This document shows positions 50,916 to 60,884 of a DNA stretch of 64,000 nt, piece after piece. The notes under the pieces are model-generated. The model was not told where the DNA came from. It saw nothing but the letters and a program-made list of their open reading frames with translations, and made no database searches. Positions within the stretch are counted from its first letter, which is position 1. Every line of letters starts with the position of its first letter. The position numbers were made by a program, and so were the translations under genes. The stretch is from assembly GCF_017488845.2 (NCBI RefSeq), contig NZ_CP083370.1:3411501-3475500 (forward strand), given 5' to 3'. The DNA is from Ensifer canadensis. Its GTDB lineage: Bacteria; Pseudomonadota; Alphaproteobacteria; Rhizobiales; Rhizobiaceae.

Positions 50916-51443
50916 ATGAGCAAGCATAACGACAAGAACCTACGGGCCGAAGACCTGCCCTATCGCCCCTGTGTCGGCGTCATGGTGCTGAACCGCGCCG
51001 GCCTCGTCTGGGCCGGCCACCGGATCGCCGTCGGCAATTCCGAATATGACGGCTCGCCGCAGCAATGGCAGATGCCGCAGGGCGGCATCGACAAGGGCGA
51101 GGATCCGCTGAAGGCCGCCTATCGCGAGCTCTATGAAGAGACCGGCATGCGCACGGTTTCGCTGCTCGCCGAGGCACCGGGCTGGATCAACTATGACCTG
51201 CCTTCACACCTGATCGGCATCGGCCTCAAGGGCAAATTTCGTGGCCAGACGCAGCGCTGGTATGCCTTCCGCTTCGAGGGCGACGAGAACGAGATCGCCA
51301 TCAACCCACCGCCGGGCGGCCACGAACCGGAATTCGACGCCTGGGATTGGAAGCCGATGCGCGACCTGCCGGAGATGATCGTACCGTTCAAGCGCAAGGT
51401 CTATGAGGAGGTCGTTGCCGCCTTCGCCCACCTGGCGCCGTAA
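50916..51443 (+). CDS. rppH: RNA pyrophosphohydrolase (Nudix)
   Basis: Removes pyrophosphate from the 5' end of mRNA, opening it to decay; the same family also takes diadenosine polyphosphates. 175 residues. The Nudix box is [20 protein letters not shown] (GX5EX7REUXEEXGU pattern) with ETGM completing it, and the N-terminal [11 protein letters not shown] and C-terminal [14 protein letters not shown] are typical. GGAGAGGAC lies before the ATG. It follows the YibQ-like gene at 238 bp, past a repeat copy. Confidence 0.94.
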   Translation: MSKHNDKNLRAEDLPYRPCVGVMVLNRAGLVWAGHRIAVGNSEYDGSPQQWQMPQGGIDKGEDPLKAAYRELYEETGMRTVSLLAEAPGWINYDLPSHLIGIGLKGKFRGQTQRWYAFRFEGDENEIAINPPPGGHEPEFDAWDWKPMRDLPEMIVPFKRKVYEEVVAAFAHLAP

Positions 51444-51875
51444 CTACGCCTTTCGCAACAGGGGCCGGGTCTGCGCTGACATCGACCTTTCGCGGGGGAC
51501 CCAGCCGACAACACGCACACCGCAAAGCGATGCCCTGGCATCCGTCGCAGATTGCGAGCTGCCAGCGGACGATAGGCGGCCGCTCGCAGCGCGCGCTTTT
51601 GGTCTTGCGATTGCCGCGGCAACCCTCACCGACCGCCTGGTTCCGGTTGAGGTTTTGCCCTGCCCGGCAGCAATGCCACTCTGGGGCCGATCGCCAATAT
51701 CCGGCAGGTTGGTATCGAGCAGGCGCCGGCCGGCCCGATACCAATTCGGTGCAGGGCGCATCGCCGTTTGAAGACGCATGGAGAAATGCGCTCGAGCCTG
51801 AGGGTTCACAGACCCCCACCGGGCTCTTTGAGGGTCTGCATGCGGGCGAACCGTCAGCCCGCGCGCCCATTCTTT

Positions 51876-51978
51876 AGAGCGTTTCCGATTTAGACGGAAC
51901 CGCACAAACGCTCTATCTCTTTGTTTTTACGCATTTCCTGACGGAAAACCGCTTCGCACTTTTCCTGGAAATGCTCTA
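51876..51978. repeat. Repeat family B, copy 1
   Basis: About 103 bp starting AGAGCGTTTCCGATTTAGACGG and ending TGGAAATGCTCTA, with an AGAGCGTTT...AAACGCTCT palindrome in the left half and GCATTTCC..GGAAATGC elements in the right half. A second full copy lies at 61143-61243 and a fragment at 22931-22954. Confidence 0.8.
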
Positions 51979-52025
51979 AGCGCGTCAGGCAACGGGGCGC
52001 CATAGATCGTCTTGGCCCGAAAACC

Positions 52026-52056
52026 AGAAAGCCGCCGAGGTGATCGGCGGCTTTCT
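52026..52056 (-). terminator. Intrinsic terminator of bfd-bfr
   Basis: AGAAAGCCGCCG (52026-52037) pairs perfectly with CGGCGGCTTTCT (52045-52056) over a 7-base loop; on the minus strand CTGGTTTTCGG follows. It is 22 bp past the bfr stop. Confidence 0.88.
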
Positions 52057-52077
52057 CGTGTGAATGGTGCGAGACGC

Positions 52078-52569
52078 TCAGTCGATCTCGGCTTCGTTGG
52101 CCGGTGCTGCGTTGAGCTGGCCGTATTTCGCTTCGCCGATGGTTTCGAGCAGTTCGAGTTGGGTCTCGAGGAAGTCGATATGACCTTCCTCATCAGCAAG
52201 CAGCTCTTCGAACAGCTTCATGGAGACGTAGTCTCCGGCGTCATGACAGATGTCGCGTGATTTCTTGTAGGCCGTGCGGGCATCGTATTCGCCGGCGAGA
52301 TCCGCCTTCAGCACTTCCTTGACGTTCTGGCCGATGCGCAGCGGTCCGACCGTCTGCAGGTTCGGATGACCTTCGAGGAAGATGATGCGCGCGACGAGCT
52401 TGTCGGCATGATGCATTTCTTCAATCGACTCGGCACGTTCCTTCTTGGCAAGGAGCGTGTAGCCCCAATCTTCGAGAAGGCGGAAATGCAGCCAGTATTG
52501 GTTGACGGCGCCGAGTTCGAGATAGAGCGCTTCGTTAAGCTGCTCGATGACCTTTTTGTCGCCTTTCAA
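52078..52569 (-). CDS. bfr: Bacterioferritin
   Basis: Iron-storage protein forming a 24-mer shell with heme at subunit interfaces; oxidises and stores Fe(II). 163 residues. The ferroxidase ligands E18, E51, H54, E94, E127 and H130 and the heme Met M52 are all present. TTG 52569 ([15 protein letters not shown]) is the start, supported by GGAGGG six bases ahead and by family conservation; the longer frame is not used. It overlaps the end of bfd by 35 bp. It is likely under Irr control with bfd. Confidence 0.95.
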   Translation of the reverse strand: MKGDKKVIEQLNEALYLELGAVNQYWLHFRLLEDWGYTLLAKKERAESIEEMHHADKLVARIIFLEGHPNLQTVGPLRIGQNVKEVLKADLAGEYDARTAYKKSRDICHDAGDYVSMKLFEELLADEEGHIDFLETQLELLETIGEAKYGQLNAAPANEAEID

Positions 52570-52846
52570 AATCCGCCCTCCGGTTGTCTTCATGGAATTG
52601 TTTGAGGCGGGCCATGAAATCAAATATCTCGACATCCGTCGAGTCGCGACGGCCGTGATATTGCTCGGTGGTGCGGATGATGATGTCGACGACGTTGGGG
52701 AAACAGCCGCAGCAGCGACCGCGTTTTTCCATCGCGTGATAGACTTTCGCCGGCACGATCAGCTGCCAACAGTCTTCATCGAGAAGGCTGACAATCATGT
52801 CCTCGATCTCTTTTTCCGTGATGAAATTGCAGCTGCAAACCAGCAT
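52535..52846 (-). CDS. bfd: Bacterioferritin-associated ferredoxin
   Basis: [2Fe-2S] protein that reduces bacterioferritin to release iron. The 103 residues begin [18 protein letters not shown]; ligands C4 and C6 (CSC) and C45 and C48 (CCGC) fit the CXC...CXXC arrangement. C-terminal to about residue 65 it has a longer charged tail ([19 protein letters not shown]) than E. coli Bfd. ATG 52846 follows AGGCAAG. Its 3' end overlaps bfr, so the two are translated from one message. An ICE-like site is about 100 bp upstream. Confidence 0.93.
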   Translation of the reverse strand: MLVCSCNFITEKEIEDMIVSLLDEDCWQLIVPAKVYHAMEKRGRCCGCFPNVVDIIIRTTEQYHGRRDSTDVEIFDFMARLKQFHEDNRRADFERRQKGHRAA

Positions 52847-53190
52847 GTCGTCTTGCCTGTGAAACGCAACGTCCTGAATTCGCTCATAAAGCAAAAGAGG
52901 ACATTTATTGTCAACAAAAAACTCCACAAGCGGAACTTGCACGCAGATTAGAACGAATCTAAACATGACAAAAAACATCGTATTTTCAGAATATTAGCGT
53001 AGCATTGATGACCTTTCTTTCTGTGGATTTCCCGGCGATTGCCGCAGGATACTGCGACATTTTTACGCAGGAAGACCAAGGTGAGTGGCCGAAATCCGGT
53101 ACGGCAAGCCCAGCTCCGGAAGGACGGGTCATGAAACGGCTGTGAGGGACCGAGCCTTCGAAGCCAAGCCGAGCCCATCGTGTCTGTTCA
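52847..53190. promoter_or_regulatory. 344-bp region upstream of bfd, with iron control element
   Basis: A/T-rich stretch with no gene, between bfd and the end of dnaE2 (both minus strand). It contains the ICE-like palindrome at 52947-52963 and presumably the bfd-bfr promoter between it and 52847. Confidence 0.6.
52947..52963. promoter_or_regulatory. ICE-like Irr-binding palindrome upstream of bfd-bfr
   Basis: ATTAGAACGAATCTAAA; its complement TTTAGATTCGTTCTAAT is close to the rhizobial iron control element consensus, as I recall it, of TTTAGAA-N3-TTCTAAA form. It is about 100 bp upstream of bfd. In rhizobia Irr represses bacterioferritin under iron limitation through such sites. Confidence 0.7.
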
Positions 53191-56100
53191 TCAATGGAAG
53201 TTGCGGCCTTTCGGCATGACGTCGGCAATTTCGGTCGCGACGGCCTGATGATCGGCGCCGGCGGCACGGCGGGCAGCCGCAAGGCGCAGTTCCTTCAGCA
53301 CCTTCTTATCGCGCGCGTCGGCCGTCGGTCGCAGCACCTCGTCGGCACGATCGTTGGCGCCGAAGCGGCGCTCCTCCTTGCGCAACAGCCCGAGCATCGG
53401 GGTCATATCCTCGATATACTCCGCCACCACGTGGATGACCTCGCTTTCACGCTGGAGCCGGCCGCGGATCTTGACGAGACGCGCACCCATGATCACCGGC
53501 CGGTATTTTTCAAAAACCTTCGGCCAGACGATGGCATTGGCGACGCCGGTCTCGTCCTCGATCGTCATGAAGATCACGCCCTTGGCCGAGCCTGGACGCT
53601 GGCGAACGAGCACCAGCCCGGCAACCGTCACTCTTCGGCCGACGGGTGCCGTGGCAAGCGCGCGGTTTTCGACCAGCCCCTGCCCCGAAAACTCCGCCCG
53701 GAGGAAAGAAACCGGATGCGCCTTCAGCGAGAAGGAGAGATAGCGGTAATCGTTGATGACCTGCTCGCCCTCCAGCATCACCGGCAGCGAAACTGCCGGC
53801 TCCAGCTGGAATTCGTCCTGCGTCGCCTGCTCGAAGAGCGGCAACCGCTCGGCAGCACTTTTCTCATCCAGCGCCTTTACCGCCCAAAGCGCGTTGCGGC
53901 GATCGAGCCCGATCGAACGGAACGCATCCGCATCGGCAAGCTTCTCCAGCACGGAGCGCGGCAATCCCGAGCGCAGCCAGAGATCGCGAACCGAGGTATA
54001 GCCCCGGCCGCGATGGGCGATAAGCTTGTCCACGATCTCCATCTCTCTCAGCCCCTTGACCTGGTTGAAGCCGAGGCGGATGGCCTTTTCCGTCTTGATC
54101 ACACCCAGCATGTCCCGATGGCGCGGCTCCACCGCACCACGATCATGCCCGCCCCTCTCGAGGTCCGCATCCCAATTCGAATGGTTGATATCGACAGGCA
54201 GCACCCGCACGCCATGTTCGCGCGCGTCCCGCACCAATTGGGCGGGAGCGTAAAAGCCCATCGGCTGTGAGTTCAGAAGTGCTGCGCAGAAGACATCGGG
54301 ATAATAGGTCTTCAGCCATGAAGAGACATAGACGAGCAGCGCGAAGGACGCAGCATGGCTTTCGGGAAAGCCGTATTCGCCAAAGCCTTCGATCTGCTTG
54401 AAGCAACGTACGGCGAAATCTCTGTCGTAGCCATTGTTGACCATGCCCTCGACCATCCTTTGCTCGAAGGTGTGGATGGTGCCGGTTCGCTTGAAGGTCG
54501 CCATTGCCCGCCTGAGCTGATCGGCCTGGCCCGGCGTGAAATTTGCCGCGGTAATAGCGATCTGCATCGCCTGTTCCTGGAACAAAGGCACACCAAGGGT
54601 CCGCTCCAGAACCACTTCCAGCTCCTTGCTCGGATATTCGATGGGTATGTTGCGATTGCGCTGCTCCCGCCGCTTCAGATAGGGATGCACCATGTTGCCC
54701 TGGATCGGTCCGGGCCGCACGATCGCCACCTCGATGACGAGATCATAGAAGACACGAGGCCTGAGCCGCGGCAGCATGCTCATCTGAGCCCGGCTCTCGA
54801 TCTGGAAGACGCCGATCGTATCGGCCCGGCAGATCATGTCGTAGACGTCATCCTGCTCATCCTTGAACAGCGTGTGCAGGTCTTTCCTCACGCCGTAATG
54901 CCGCTCCATCAGCTTGAACGCCCGGGCGATGCAGGTCAGCATGCCGAGCGCCAGCACGTCGATCTTCAGGATCTTCAGCGTATCGAGGTCGTCCTTGTCC
55001 CACTCGATCATGTAGCGGTCGGGCATCGCCGTGTTCATGATCGGCACCACCTCGTCGAGCCGATCGCGGGTGATGACGAAACCGCCGACATGCTGAGAGA
55101 GATGGCGGGGAAAGCTCATCAGCGCGGTGGCATAGTCGAGCACTCGCACCGTCGTTGGATCCTTGACATCGAGACCGGCGGCCTTGGCCTCCCGTTCCGA
55201 CAGGTCGGCGGCCGACCAACCCCAGACCGAACCGGCAAGCGCCGATTGCACGTCCTCGGAAAAGCCGAAGGCTTTGGCCGTTTCGCGACCGGCCGACCGC
55301 GCCCGGTAGCTGATGACGGCGGCCGTAAGCCCCGCATGCTCCTTGCCGTACGTCCTATAGATATGCTGGATCACCTCTTCCCGCTTCTCGTGCTCGAAAT
55401 CGACATCGATATCCGGCGGCTCGTCACGCTCCGTCGACAGGAACCGGTCGAAAAGCAGCGTCGTCGAAAGCGGATCGACCTCGGTGATGGCAAGGCAGTA
55501 GCAGACCGTCGAATTTGCCGCCGAGCCGCGGCCCTGGCAGAGAATGTCGACGCTTCGCGCATATTCCATGATGTTGCGCACGGTGAGGAAGTAGGGCTCA
55601 TAGCGCTTGCTGGCGATCAGCTCGAGCTCGTATTCGATCTGGGTCGAGACCTTCGCGGGAATGCCTTCGGGATAACGCACATGGGCGCCTTCCATCGTCA
55701 GCCGCCTGAGGGTCTGTGTCGTCGTCTCGCCTGCAAAACTCTCATCGGGATATTGGTATTCGAGTTCCGCCAAAGTGAAATTCAGCCGGCGGAAAAAATG
55801 CCCGGTATTGGCGATCGCCTCGGGGTAGTCGCGAAAGATGCGCGCCATTTCCGCCGGTGGTTTCAGATGGCGTTCGGCATTCGCCTGAAGCCGGAACCCC
55901 GCCTGCGCCACCGTCACATGCTCGCGTATGGCGGTGACGATATCGGCCAGCGGCCGGCGCGCCGGCGCGTGAAACAGCGGACTGTTGGTGGCGATCAGCC
56001 TCGTGCCCACGTTGCGGGCGATGGTCGCCAGCCCGGCAAAGACAAGCTGATCGAAACCGTCATAGCGCGGCACCAGCGCCAGATAGAGCCGGTCGGCAAA

Positions 56101-56547
56101 ATGCGGCTTCAGCCGCTTGAGAAATTCCGCAAGGTTTTTAGCCTCCGACGCCCCGATCACCGGGTCGGGCAGGACGGCAATCAGGATATCCTCGCCCCAT
56201 TCGACAAGGTCGGTCTCGTAGAGCGTACAGGTGCCTTTCTTCGCCCGCAGGTTTCCAGCACTCAGCATGCGGCAGAGATTGCCCCAGCCCCGACGGTTGC
56301 GCGGATAGGCGAGCACATCCGGGATGTCTTCGGCAAAGGAAAGCCGGGCGCCGGGCTGGAAGGAAAACGCCTCCACCTTGGCCTGCGCATGAGCGCGCAC
56401 CACGCCCGCCACCGTATTGCGATCGGCAACGCCAAGGCCGGAAATACCAAGGCGGCTGGCGGCAACGATCATTTCGCCCGGATGGGAGGCTCCTTCGAGG
56501 AAGGAGAAATTCGACCAGGCGCCGATCTCGAAATAGGGCGTGCTCAT
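53191..56547 (-). CDS. dnaE2: Error-prone DNA polymerase DnaE2 (ImuC)
   Basis: C-family polymerase alpha subunit for SOS translesion synthesis, used with ImuA and ImuB in place of DNA polymerase V. 1118 residues. A PHP domain at the N-terminus ([32 protein letters not shown]) is followed by the catalytic aspartates in [16 protein letters not shown] near residue 376 and [19 protein letters not shown], then the HhH/OB region near [19 protein letters not shown]. DnaE2s typically lack some PHP metal ligands and the beta-clamp-binding tail. The ATG overlaps the imuB stop (ATGA), so translation is coupled. Confidence 0.96.
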   Translation of the reverse strand: MSTPYFEIGAWSNFSFLEGASHPGEMIVAASRLGISGLGVADRNTVAGVVRAHAQAKVEAFSFQPGARLSFAEDIPDVLAYPRNRRGWGNLCRMLSAGNLRAKKGTCTLYETDLVEWGEDILIAVLPDPVIGASEAKNLAEFLKRLKPHFADRLYLALVPRYDGFDQLVFAGLATIARNVGTRLIATNSPLFHAPARRPLADIVTAIREHVTVAQAGFRLQANAERHLKPPAEMARIFRDYPEAIANTGHFFRRLNFTLAELEYQYPDESFAGETTTQTLRRLTMEGAHVRYPEGIPAKVSTQIEYELELIASKRYEPYFLTVRNIMEYARSVDILCQGRGSAANSTVCYCLAITEVDPLSTTLLFDRFLSTERDEPPDIDVDFEHEKREEVIQHIYRTYGKEHAGLTAAVISYRARSAGRETAKAFGFSEDVQSALAGSVWGWSAADLSEREAKAAGLDVKDPTTVRVLDYATALMSFPRHLSQHVGGFVITRDRLDEVVPIMNTAMPDRYMIEWDKDDLDTLKILKIDVLALGMLTCIARAFKLMERHYGVRKDLHTLFKDEQDDVYDMICRADTIGVFQIESRAQMSMLPRLRPRVFYDLVIEVAIVRPGPIQGNMVHPYLKRREQRNRNIPIEYPSKELEVVLERTLGVPLFQEQAMQIAITAANFTPGQADQLRRAMATFKRTGTIHTFEQRMVEGMVNNGYDRDFAVRCFKQIEGFGEYGFPESHAASFALLVYVSSWLKTYYPDVFCAALLNSQPMGFYAPAQLVRDAREHGVRVLPVDINHSNWDADLERGGHDRGAVEPRHRDMLGVIKTEKAIRLGFNQVKGLREMEIVDKLIAHRGRGYTSVRDLWLRSGLPRSVLEKLADADAFRSIGLDRRNALWAVKALDEKSAAERLPLFEQATQDEFQLEPAVSLPVMLEGEQVINDYRYLSFSLKAHPVSFLRAEFSGQGLVENRALATAPVGRRVTVAGLVLVRQRPGSAKGVIFMTIEDETGVANAIVWPKVFEKYRPVIMGARLVKIRGRLQRESEVIHVVAEYIEDMTPMLGLLRKEERRFGANDRADEVLRPTADARDKKVLKELRLAAARRAAGADHQAVATEIADVMPKGRNFH

Positions 56548-58166
56548 GCGAAGACCCCATGCATGAACCAGCGCGGCTGTGCGGGCCCGCCATAATGCCC
56601 TTCTCGAAACAGCCAGAAGCGCCGGCCTTTTTCATCCTCCACCCGGAAATAATCCCGCTCGGCCGCCTTTTCGCCATCGACCCACCATTCGGCCGCGATC
56701 CGTTCAGGACCCTCGGCGCGCGCTATGCGATGAAGGCTCCGCCGCCAGCGAAAGCTTCTGGGCGGGCCCTCCGGCACCTCGGCCACCGCCTCCACCGGCT
56801 CCGGACTTTGGAACAGCCGCTGCGGTCGAACGGAAGCCATCCTAAGGCAGGCCGGAACAGTGGAAGCGGCTTCCTCGACCGTCTTCAGCATTTCCACATC
56901 CGCAAGCGGCTGAAAGGCGGCGGCACGCTCCGGCACGTGGCTCTGCGACAGGACGGGCAGAAACAGGCTTTCTGCGCCCAGCCGCGCCATGACCCTGTCG
57001 GCAAAGGCCGCAAGCGGCTGCTGCCGATCCGGCGTGCCGGAAAAATCCTCCTGCATCACCTCGTATTTTTCGCTTTTGGGAACCGACAGCCGCAGGATCT
57101 CGAAACCGAAACCGGCATCGAGATCCTCGTGCACCGCCTGCAGCCGCTCGCGGAAAAGGCCGGCAATGCGGCTCGGTTCAATCAGCGGCGAAGACGTTCC
57201 GGCAGCGATGCGAAAGACCCGGCCGTCGACGCGAAACAGCAGCAGTTCGAACAGCCGTCCGCCTTCGCCGCGCTTTTCCAGCTCCGGCTTCAGCCTTGCT
57301 GCCAGCTCCTGCGTCAGGCCGAGAATATCGTCCTCACCCTGGACCGGCTCGGAAAGCCGCCGCTCGGCCGAGAGGCTGGCAACGGGGAGCCGCGGCGAGA
57401 GCGGCTCGTCCTCCAGCCCCATGGCCTGATCGAGGCGCAGGAGCAGAATGGATCCGAAGCGGCGGGCAAGCGGCGCCCGCGGCGCCTCGATGATATCGCC
57501 GACCTGCTTGAGCCCGACCCGGCCGAGCGTTTCGATCATGTCGACTGGAAGCCTGAGGGCAGCCATCGGCAGTGGCGCAAGCACGCGTACGGCCTCCTCC
57601 GGAGCGATCACGCTTTGCGAGCCGAAGCGCGCCACCGCCCAGGAAAGCCCTGCCGAAGACGAGATCGCCGCACGCGCCTCGATGCCGAGATGAAAGAGCC
57701 GGGCGAGCAGGTCGTCGAGAAGCGATTTCTCGCCGCCGAGCAGATGGGCGCAGCCGGTAATGTCGAGATAAAGGCCGCTTTCGCCGTCGAGCGCCACCAG
57801 CGGCGTGTAGCGGCTGCACCAGTCCGCAAGCCCTTCCAGAAGGGCGCGATCCGCCGCCCGGTCGGCGGGCAGCACATCGACCTCGGGACACATGGCCCGC
57901 GCCTCGGCAACGCCCTGGCCCAACTGGAATCCTGATTTCTCGGCAAGGCCATCGAGCGCGACGAGGCGCATCGCATTCCTGACCCGGTCGGCAAAGACGA
58001 CAGGCGGATGATCAGGACGCCCGCGGGAAAGCCAGGAGGTTCCCCAGCGGCTCCGCGCCACCCGGTCGGCCGGAAGATGCGGAAAGTCGAGCGACAGAAT
58101 GCGCTGGTTGTGGGTCTGCCGCAGCAGCGGCTGGTAGGGGCTCGACGGGGTAAAAGCGGCGGTCAT
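56544..58166 (-). CDS. imuB: ImuB, catalytically divergent Y-family polymerase
   Basis: 540 residues related to Y-family polymerases but without their active-site carboxylates, acting as the clamp-binding adaptor that recruits DnaE2. The palm-like N-terminus reads [20 protein letters not shown], then [20 protein letters not shown]. The finger/little-finger part has [20 protein letters not shown], and the C-terminal [12 protein letters not shown] is followed by [20 protein letters not shown]. The start at 58166 ([17 protein letters not shown]) follows CTGGAGTGG. It overlaps imuA by 155 bp and dnaE2 by 4 bp. Confidence 0.93.
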   Translation of the reverse strand: MTAAFTPSSPYQPLLRQTHNQRILSLDFPHLPADRVARSRWGTSWLSRGRPDHPPVVFADRVRNAMRLVALDGLAEKSGFQLGQGVAEARAMCPEVDVLPADRAADRALLEGLADWCSRYTPLVALDGESGLYLDITGCAHLLGGEKSLLDDLLARLFHLGIEARAAISSSAGLSWAVARFGSQSVIAPEEAVRVLAPLPMAALRLPVDMIETLGRVGLKQVGDIIEAPRAPLARRFGSILLLRLDQAMGLEDEPLSPRLPVASLSAERRLSEPVQGEDDILGLTQELAARLKPELEKRGEGGRLFELLLFRVDGRVFRIAAGTSSPLIEPSRIAGLFRERLQAVHEDLDAGFGFEILRLSVPKSEKYEVMQEDFSGTPDRQQPLAAFADRVMARLGAESLFLPVLSQSHVPERAAAFQPLADVEMLKTVEEAASTVPACLRMASVRPQRLFQSPEPVEAVAEVPEGPPRSFRWRRSLHRIARAEGPERIAAEWWVDGEKAAERDYFRVEDEKGRRFWLFREGHYGGPAQPRWFMHGVFA

Positions 58167-58971
58167 GGGGGTTCCACTCCAGGAAGAGGCCGACGGGAGC
58201 AGGAGACCTGCTTTTTTCGGCAATGACGTGAAAGACGGGATGGCCGATGCTGCCGCAAAGCATCGAACCGTCAGGGAGGGCGCGCTCGCGGGCGGGCGCC
58301 GGTTCGATATGAAGCCGGAAGAAGGCGCTGCTCGCCTCCTCGTGACCGGACTGACGCAGAAGAAGAAGAGGAATGCGTCCGGCGCGCGCGCGAACATGCA
58401 GGCGCCGGCTTTCGCTCAAGGCCAGCGATGCCGGATTGCCGCGAATTTCGAGAATGACGGCACAGAAGGCCGGGACGGAAAGCGCCGTCTCGGCGATCCA
58501 CAGCGCGTCCTTCACCGTGCGCGGCAGGCTGAGGATCAGGCTTCGAATGTCGAGCCCGTAAGCCTTGAGACCAAGACCGTAGGGCAGGCCGGCCTCGGTC
58601 GAGGCCAGCGACTGGCTGACCCACAGAACCGGTGCCCCGGCATCGCCCTTTTGCTGGCGCGCCTGCTGACAAAGGGCGCTGAGCGCGGTTGCAAAACCGG
58701 CCGCAGCGCCGGCATCGCGCGTCTCGGAATTGCGGATCTCGGTCATACCCTCGAGCGGCAGGCCGCCCTCGAGGATATCGTCGAGTTCGGGAATGCCGAG
58801 CGGCAGGACCTTGCGGCCGGAGGACTGGTGACCTTCTTCCTTGCGCCGAAAGCCTGCGGGATCGGCCGCCTTGACCGCCTTCACGACGCCCGCAAGCCTG
58901 CGATTTTCGATCCTGGCTATGGTTTCGCGAAGCGAAAGAACGGTCTCCCGCTGCACGGCGTTCTCGGCCAT
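58012..58971 (-). CDS. imuA: ImuA, SOS mutagenesis protein
   Basis: RecA-like protein of the ImuA group, 319 residues from ATG 58971. Typical parts are LPLGIPELDDILEGGLPLEGMTEI, VLWVSQSLASTEAGLPYGLG and [17 protein letters not shown] near residue 268. GGGAG nine bases before the ATG supports the start; a TTG at 58980 is the alternative. It opens the imuA-imuB-dnaE2 cassette beneath an exact SOS box. The last ~50 codons overlap the beginning of imuB in a different frame, an unusually deep overlap. Confidence 0.92.
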   Translation of the reverse strand: MAENAVQRETVLSLRETIARIENRRLAGVVKAVKAADPAGFRRKEEGHQSSGRKVLPLGIPELDDILEGGLPLEGMTEIRNSETRDAGAAAGFATALSALCQQARQQKGDAGAPVLWVSQSLASTEAGLPYGLGLKAYGLDIRSLILSLPRTVKDALWIAETALSVPAFCAVILEIRGNPASLALSESRRLHVRARAGRIPLLLLRQSGHEEASSAFFRLHIEPAPARERALPDGSMLCGSIGHPVFHVIAEKSRSPAPVGLFLEWNPHDRRFYPVEPLPAAAAADPQPAHSVARLSASSGRPGGAEPLGNLLAFPRAS

Positions 58972-58994
58972 GACGGTCAACTCCCATTTAAGAT

Positions 58995-59009
58995 GTTCCT
59001 GTTATGTTC
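58995..59009. promoter_or_regulatory. Alphaproteobacterial LexA (SOS) box upstream of imuA
   Basis: Exact GTTC-N7-GTTC on the plus strand (GAAC-N7-GAAC reading toward imuA), the LexA site of alphaproteobacteria. It lies 24-38 bp before the imuA start. Confidence 0.88.
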
Positions 59010-59141
59010 TTATAGATTCCAGAGCTGACCACATGAGTCAACAGCCAAGTTTAAGAATTTATTCCTCGCCCACCCCAGCCGGAATTCAACACTCGAAAAA
59101 CAAAGGCAAAATCGCTATATGGAGGGCAACAAGGAGTGCCT

Positions 59142-59576
59142 ATGGCCCGCATTGACCAGACCGATGATTGGCGGGAACGCCACGCACCGACGCTCACGAC
59201 ATTCGAACAACTCGCAGTGGAAGCCTACAGCCACCTGCCGCAGGAGTTCCGCCAACTGACGACCGACCTCATCATCGAGGTTGCCGATTTTCCAAGCGAC
59301 GACGTCTTCGAGGACATGGCGCTGGAGACGCCGTTCGACCTGCTCGGCCTGTTCGAAGGCCGTGGCATCAGCGAACGTTTCACCATGGAGACAGGTGAGT
59401 TTCCGAACCGGATCATCCTTTATCGCCGCCCGATCATCGACTATTGGGCGGAAAACGAGGAAACGCTGGGCGACATCATCACCCATGTGCTGATCCACGA
59501 GATCGGCCACCATTTCGGCCTCTCCGACGACGATATGGAACGGATCGAGGCGAGCGTGGAGCACGTGGGCAACTAA
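59142..59576 (+). CDS. Minimal zincin-type metallopeptidase family protein
   Basis: 144-residue protein with an HExxH motif: HEIGHHFGLSDDDM with H119, E120 and H123, plus a downstream Asp (D129) as a likely third zinc ligand. It is the short, stand-alone member of the acidic zinc-protease-like group (DUF1025 type; COG3824). N-terminal RERHAPTLTTFEQLAVEAY is also typical. ATG 59142 has AAGGAG five bases ahead. Substrates are unknown. It is divergent from imuA and contains no signal peptide. Confidence 0.88.
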   Translation: MARIDQTDDWRERHAPTLTTFEQLAVEAYSHLPQEFRQLTTDLIIEVADFPSDDVFEDMALETPFDLLGLFEGRGISERFTMETGEFPNRIILYRRPIIDYWAENEETLGDIITHVLIHEIGHHFGLSDDDMERIEASVEHVGN

Positions 59577-59621
59577 GCCCCCATCCGCTCCGAGGCAGAG
59601 CCCCCGAAAAACAATCGGAAA

Positions 59622-59657
59622 ACAAAAAAACGCTCCGGCCGGAAAGTCGAAGCGTTC
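59622..59657 (-). terminator. Intrinsic terminator of the CitE-like / DUF1737 pair
   Basis: On the minus strand AACGCT...AGCGTT forms the stem (59629-59634 with 59651-59656) followed by TTTTTTTG. It is 10 bp past the DUF1737 stop. Confidence 0.75.
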
Positions 59658-59664
59658 CTGCTTT

Positions 59665-59871
59665 TTACTGTTCCGACAGCTTGATGTCGGGGTGGTAGTC
59701 CTTGCCTTCGACTTCCTTGAATACGGCCTGTCCGCATTGCATGTGCTGCGTATCCGCATTGAAGGCGTAGGTCGGTGAGCCGTGCAGGGACCAACCCTGG
59801 TTCAGTGCCGCCGTCACCTTATGGCAGAAGGACGCATCGTCGGGGCCGGTGAGGAAGCGGTAAAGTTTCAA
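59665..59871 (-). CDS. DUF1737 small protein
   Basis: 68 residues, MKLYRFLTGPDDASFCHKVT to SEQ. The GPDDASFCHKVTAALNQGW and QCGQAVFKEV blocks belong to DUF1737, a short domain of unknown function with an N-terminal beta hairpin and paired Cys. Its start overlaps the stop of the upstream CitE-like gene by four bases, so they are co-translated. Confidence 0.82.
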   Translation of the reverse strand: MKLYRFLTGPDDASFCHKVTAALNQGWSLHGSPTYAFNADTQHMQCGQAVFKEVEGKDYHPDIKLSEQ

Positions 59872-60773
59872 AATCTTGCCTTTCGTTTTTCAATCATCTC
59901 CGCCTTGGCGGCGAGCTTCAGGGCCTGATCGAGATGCAGCCGCTCGATCATTCGGCCATGAAGATTGATGACACCTTTTTCCGCGTTCTCCGGCAGCGCG
60001 AAGGCGGCGATGATGGCGCGCGCCTCGTCGACGGCCGCCTGCTCGACGCCGAAGCGTTCGTTGGCCGGGCCGATCTGCAGCGGGTGGATCAGCATCTTGC
60101 CGTCATAGCCCATGTCGCGCCCCTGCCGGCACTCCTCGTCGAAACCGTCGGCGTCACGGAAATCGTTGAACACCGCATCGATGACGTCGAGACCGCTCCC
60201 GCGTGCGGCCAAAAGGATCTGCATCAGCCAGGGGATGAGGTACGGACGGCCGGGCCGGTCGGGAACACCGGTTTCCTTGCGCAGGTCGTTGAGGCCGACG
60301 ACGAAACAATCGAGCCTGCCGCCGAAGGTGCGGCCGGTCTCGGCGATAACAGGCGCATTGACGACACCGCGCGGCGTTTCGATCATCGCCCAGAGACGCA
60401 ACGCCTCCGGCGCATCGTTATCGGCCAGCCAGTCGGCGACGATCTGGATATCGGCCGGACTTTCGACCTTGGGCAGCAGGATTGCGTCAGGCTTTGCCGA
60501 AACGGCCGCCGCCAGATCCTGCTGGCCGAAGCCCGATCCGAGCGCATTGATGCGGATGATGACCTCACAATCCGGCCTGTTTTCGACGAGGTGGCGAACG
60601 AGGCCGTCCCGCGCCTCGGCCTTGCGCTCCGGCGCCACCGCATCCTCAAGGTCGAAGATCGCGGCATCGGCCGCAAGTTCCGCAACCTTGGCCAGTGCGC
60701 GGGCATTGTCGGCCGGCACTGAAAGCACCGAACGGCGCAGGCGAACGGGGTGATGTTCGATCGATTTTGTCAT
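59868..60773 (-). CDS. HpcH/HpaI aldolase / CitE-like lyase
   Basis: 301-residue member of the CitE/malyl-CoA lyase branch of the HpcH/HpaI family (PEP-mutase TIM barrel). Metal and substrate residues appear in AAIFDLEDAVAPERK (Glu/Asp), IIRINALGSGFGQQD (Arg), LPKVESPADI and AMIETPRGVVNA (Glu), and GYDGKMLIHPLQI near the end. The start is ATG 60773; a 39-codon upstream extension in the long frame is not like the family. The acyl-CoA substrate is unknown; malyl-CoA or a related thioester is likely because no CitD or CitF genes adjoin. Confidence 0.87.
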   Translation of the reverse strand: MTKSIEHHPVRLRRSVLSVPADNARALAKVAELAADAAIFDLEDAVAPERKAEARDGLVRHLVENRPDCEVIIRINALGSGFGQQDLAAAVSAKPDAILLPKVESPADIQIVADWLADNDAPEALRLWAMIETPRGVVNAPVIAETGRTFGGRLDCFVVGLNDLRKETGVPDRPGRPYLIPWLMQILLAARGSGLDVIDAVFNDFRDADGFDEECRQGRDMGYDGKMLIHPLQIGPANERFGVEQAAVDEARAIIAAFALPENAEKGVINLHGRMIERLHLDQALKLAAKAEMIEKRKARF

Positions 60774-60884
60774 GCGGCCAGTTGTGCCCGCCTTTCCTTT
60801 TTTCCGCAAGACGAGGCGAACGGCCGCACCCCTCTTGCAAGCGGCGGCGGCAACACCCACATCCCGAGCAGAAAGGTGACGATC

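Larger units (their letters stand above)
51444..52077. other. 634-bp region without a recognisable gene
   Basis: Between rppH and bfr (convergent). It contains one copy of repeat family B and the bfr terminator. Several frames of 100-160 codons are open on both strands because of the high GC, but no family or ribosome site was found. A stretch near 51660-51740 reads SNATLGPIANIRQVGIEQ, curlin-like, just after a stop codon; too weak to call. Confidence 0.45.

Noticed and set aside
51530..51877. Curlin-like fragment (NATLGPIANIRQVGIEQ) between rppH and bfr
   Set aside because: A stop codon lies just before it and the repeat spacing is not kept; too short to support a gene or remnant.
59868..60773. 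Citrate lyase beta subunit proper
   Set aside because: CitD, CitF and CitX genes are absent nearby, so a malyl-CoA-lyase-like role is more likely.
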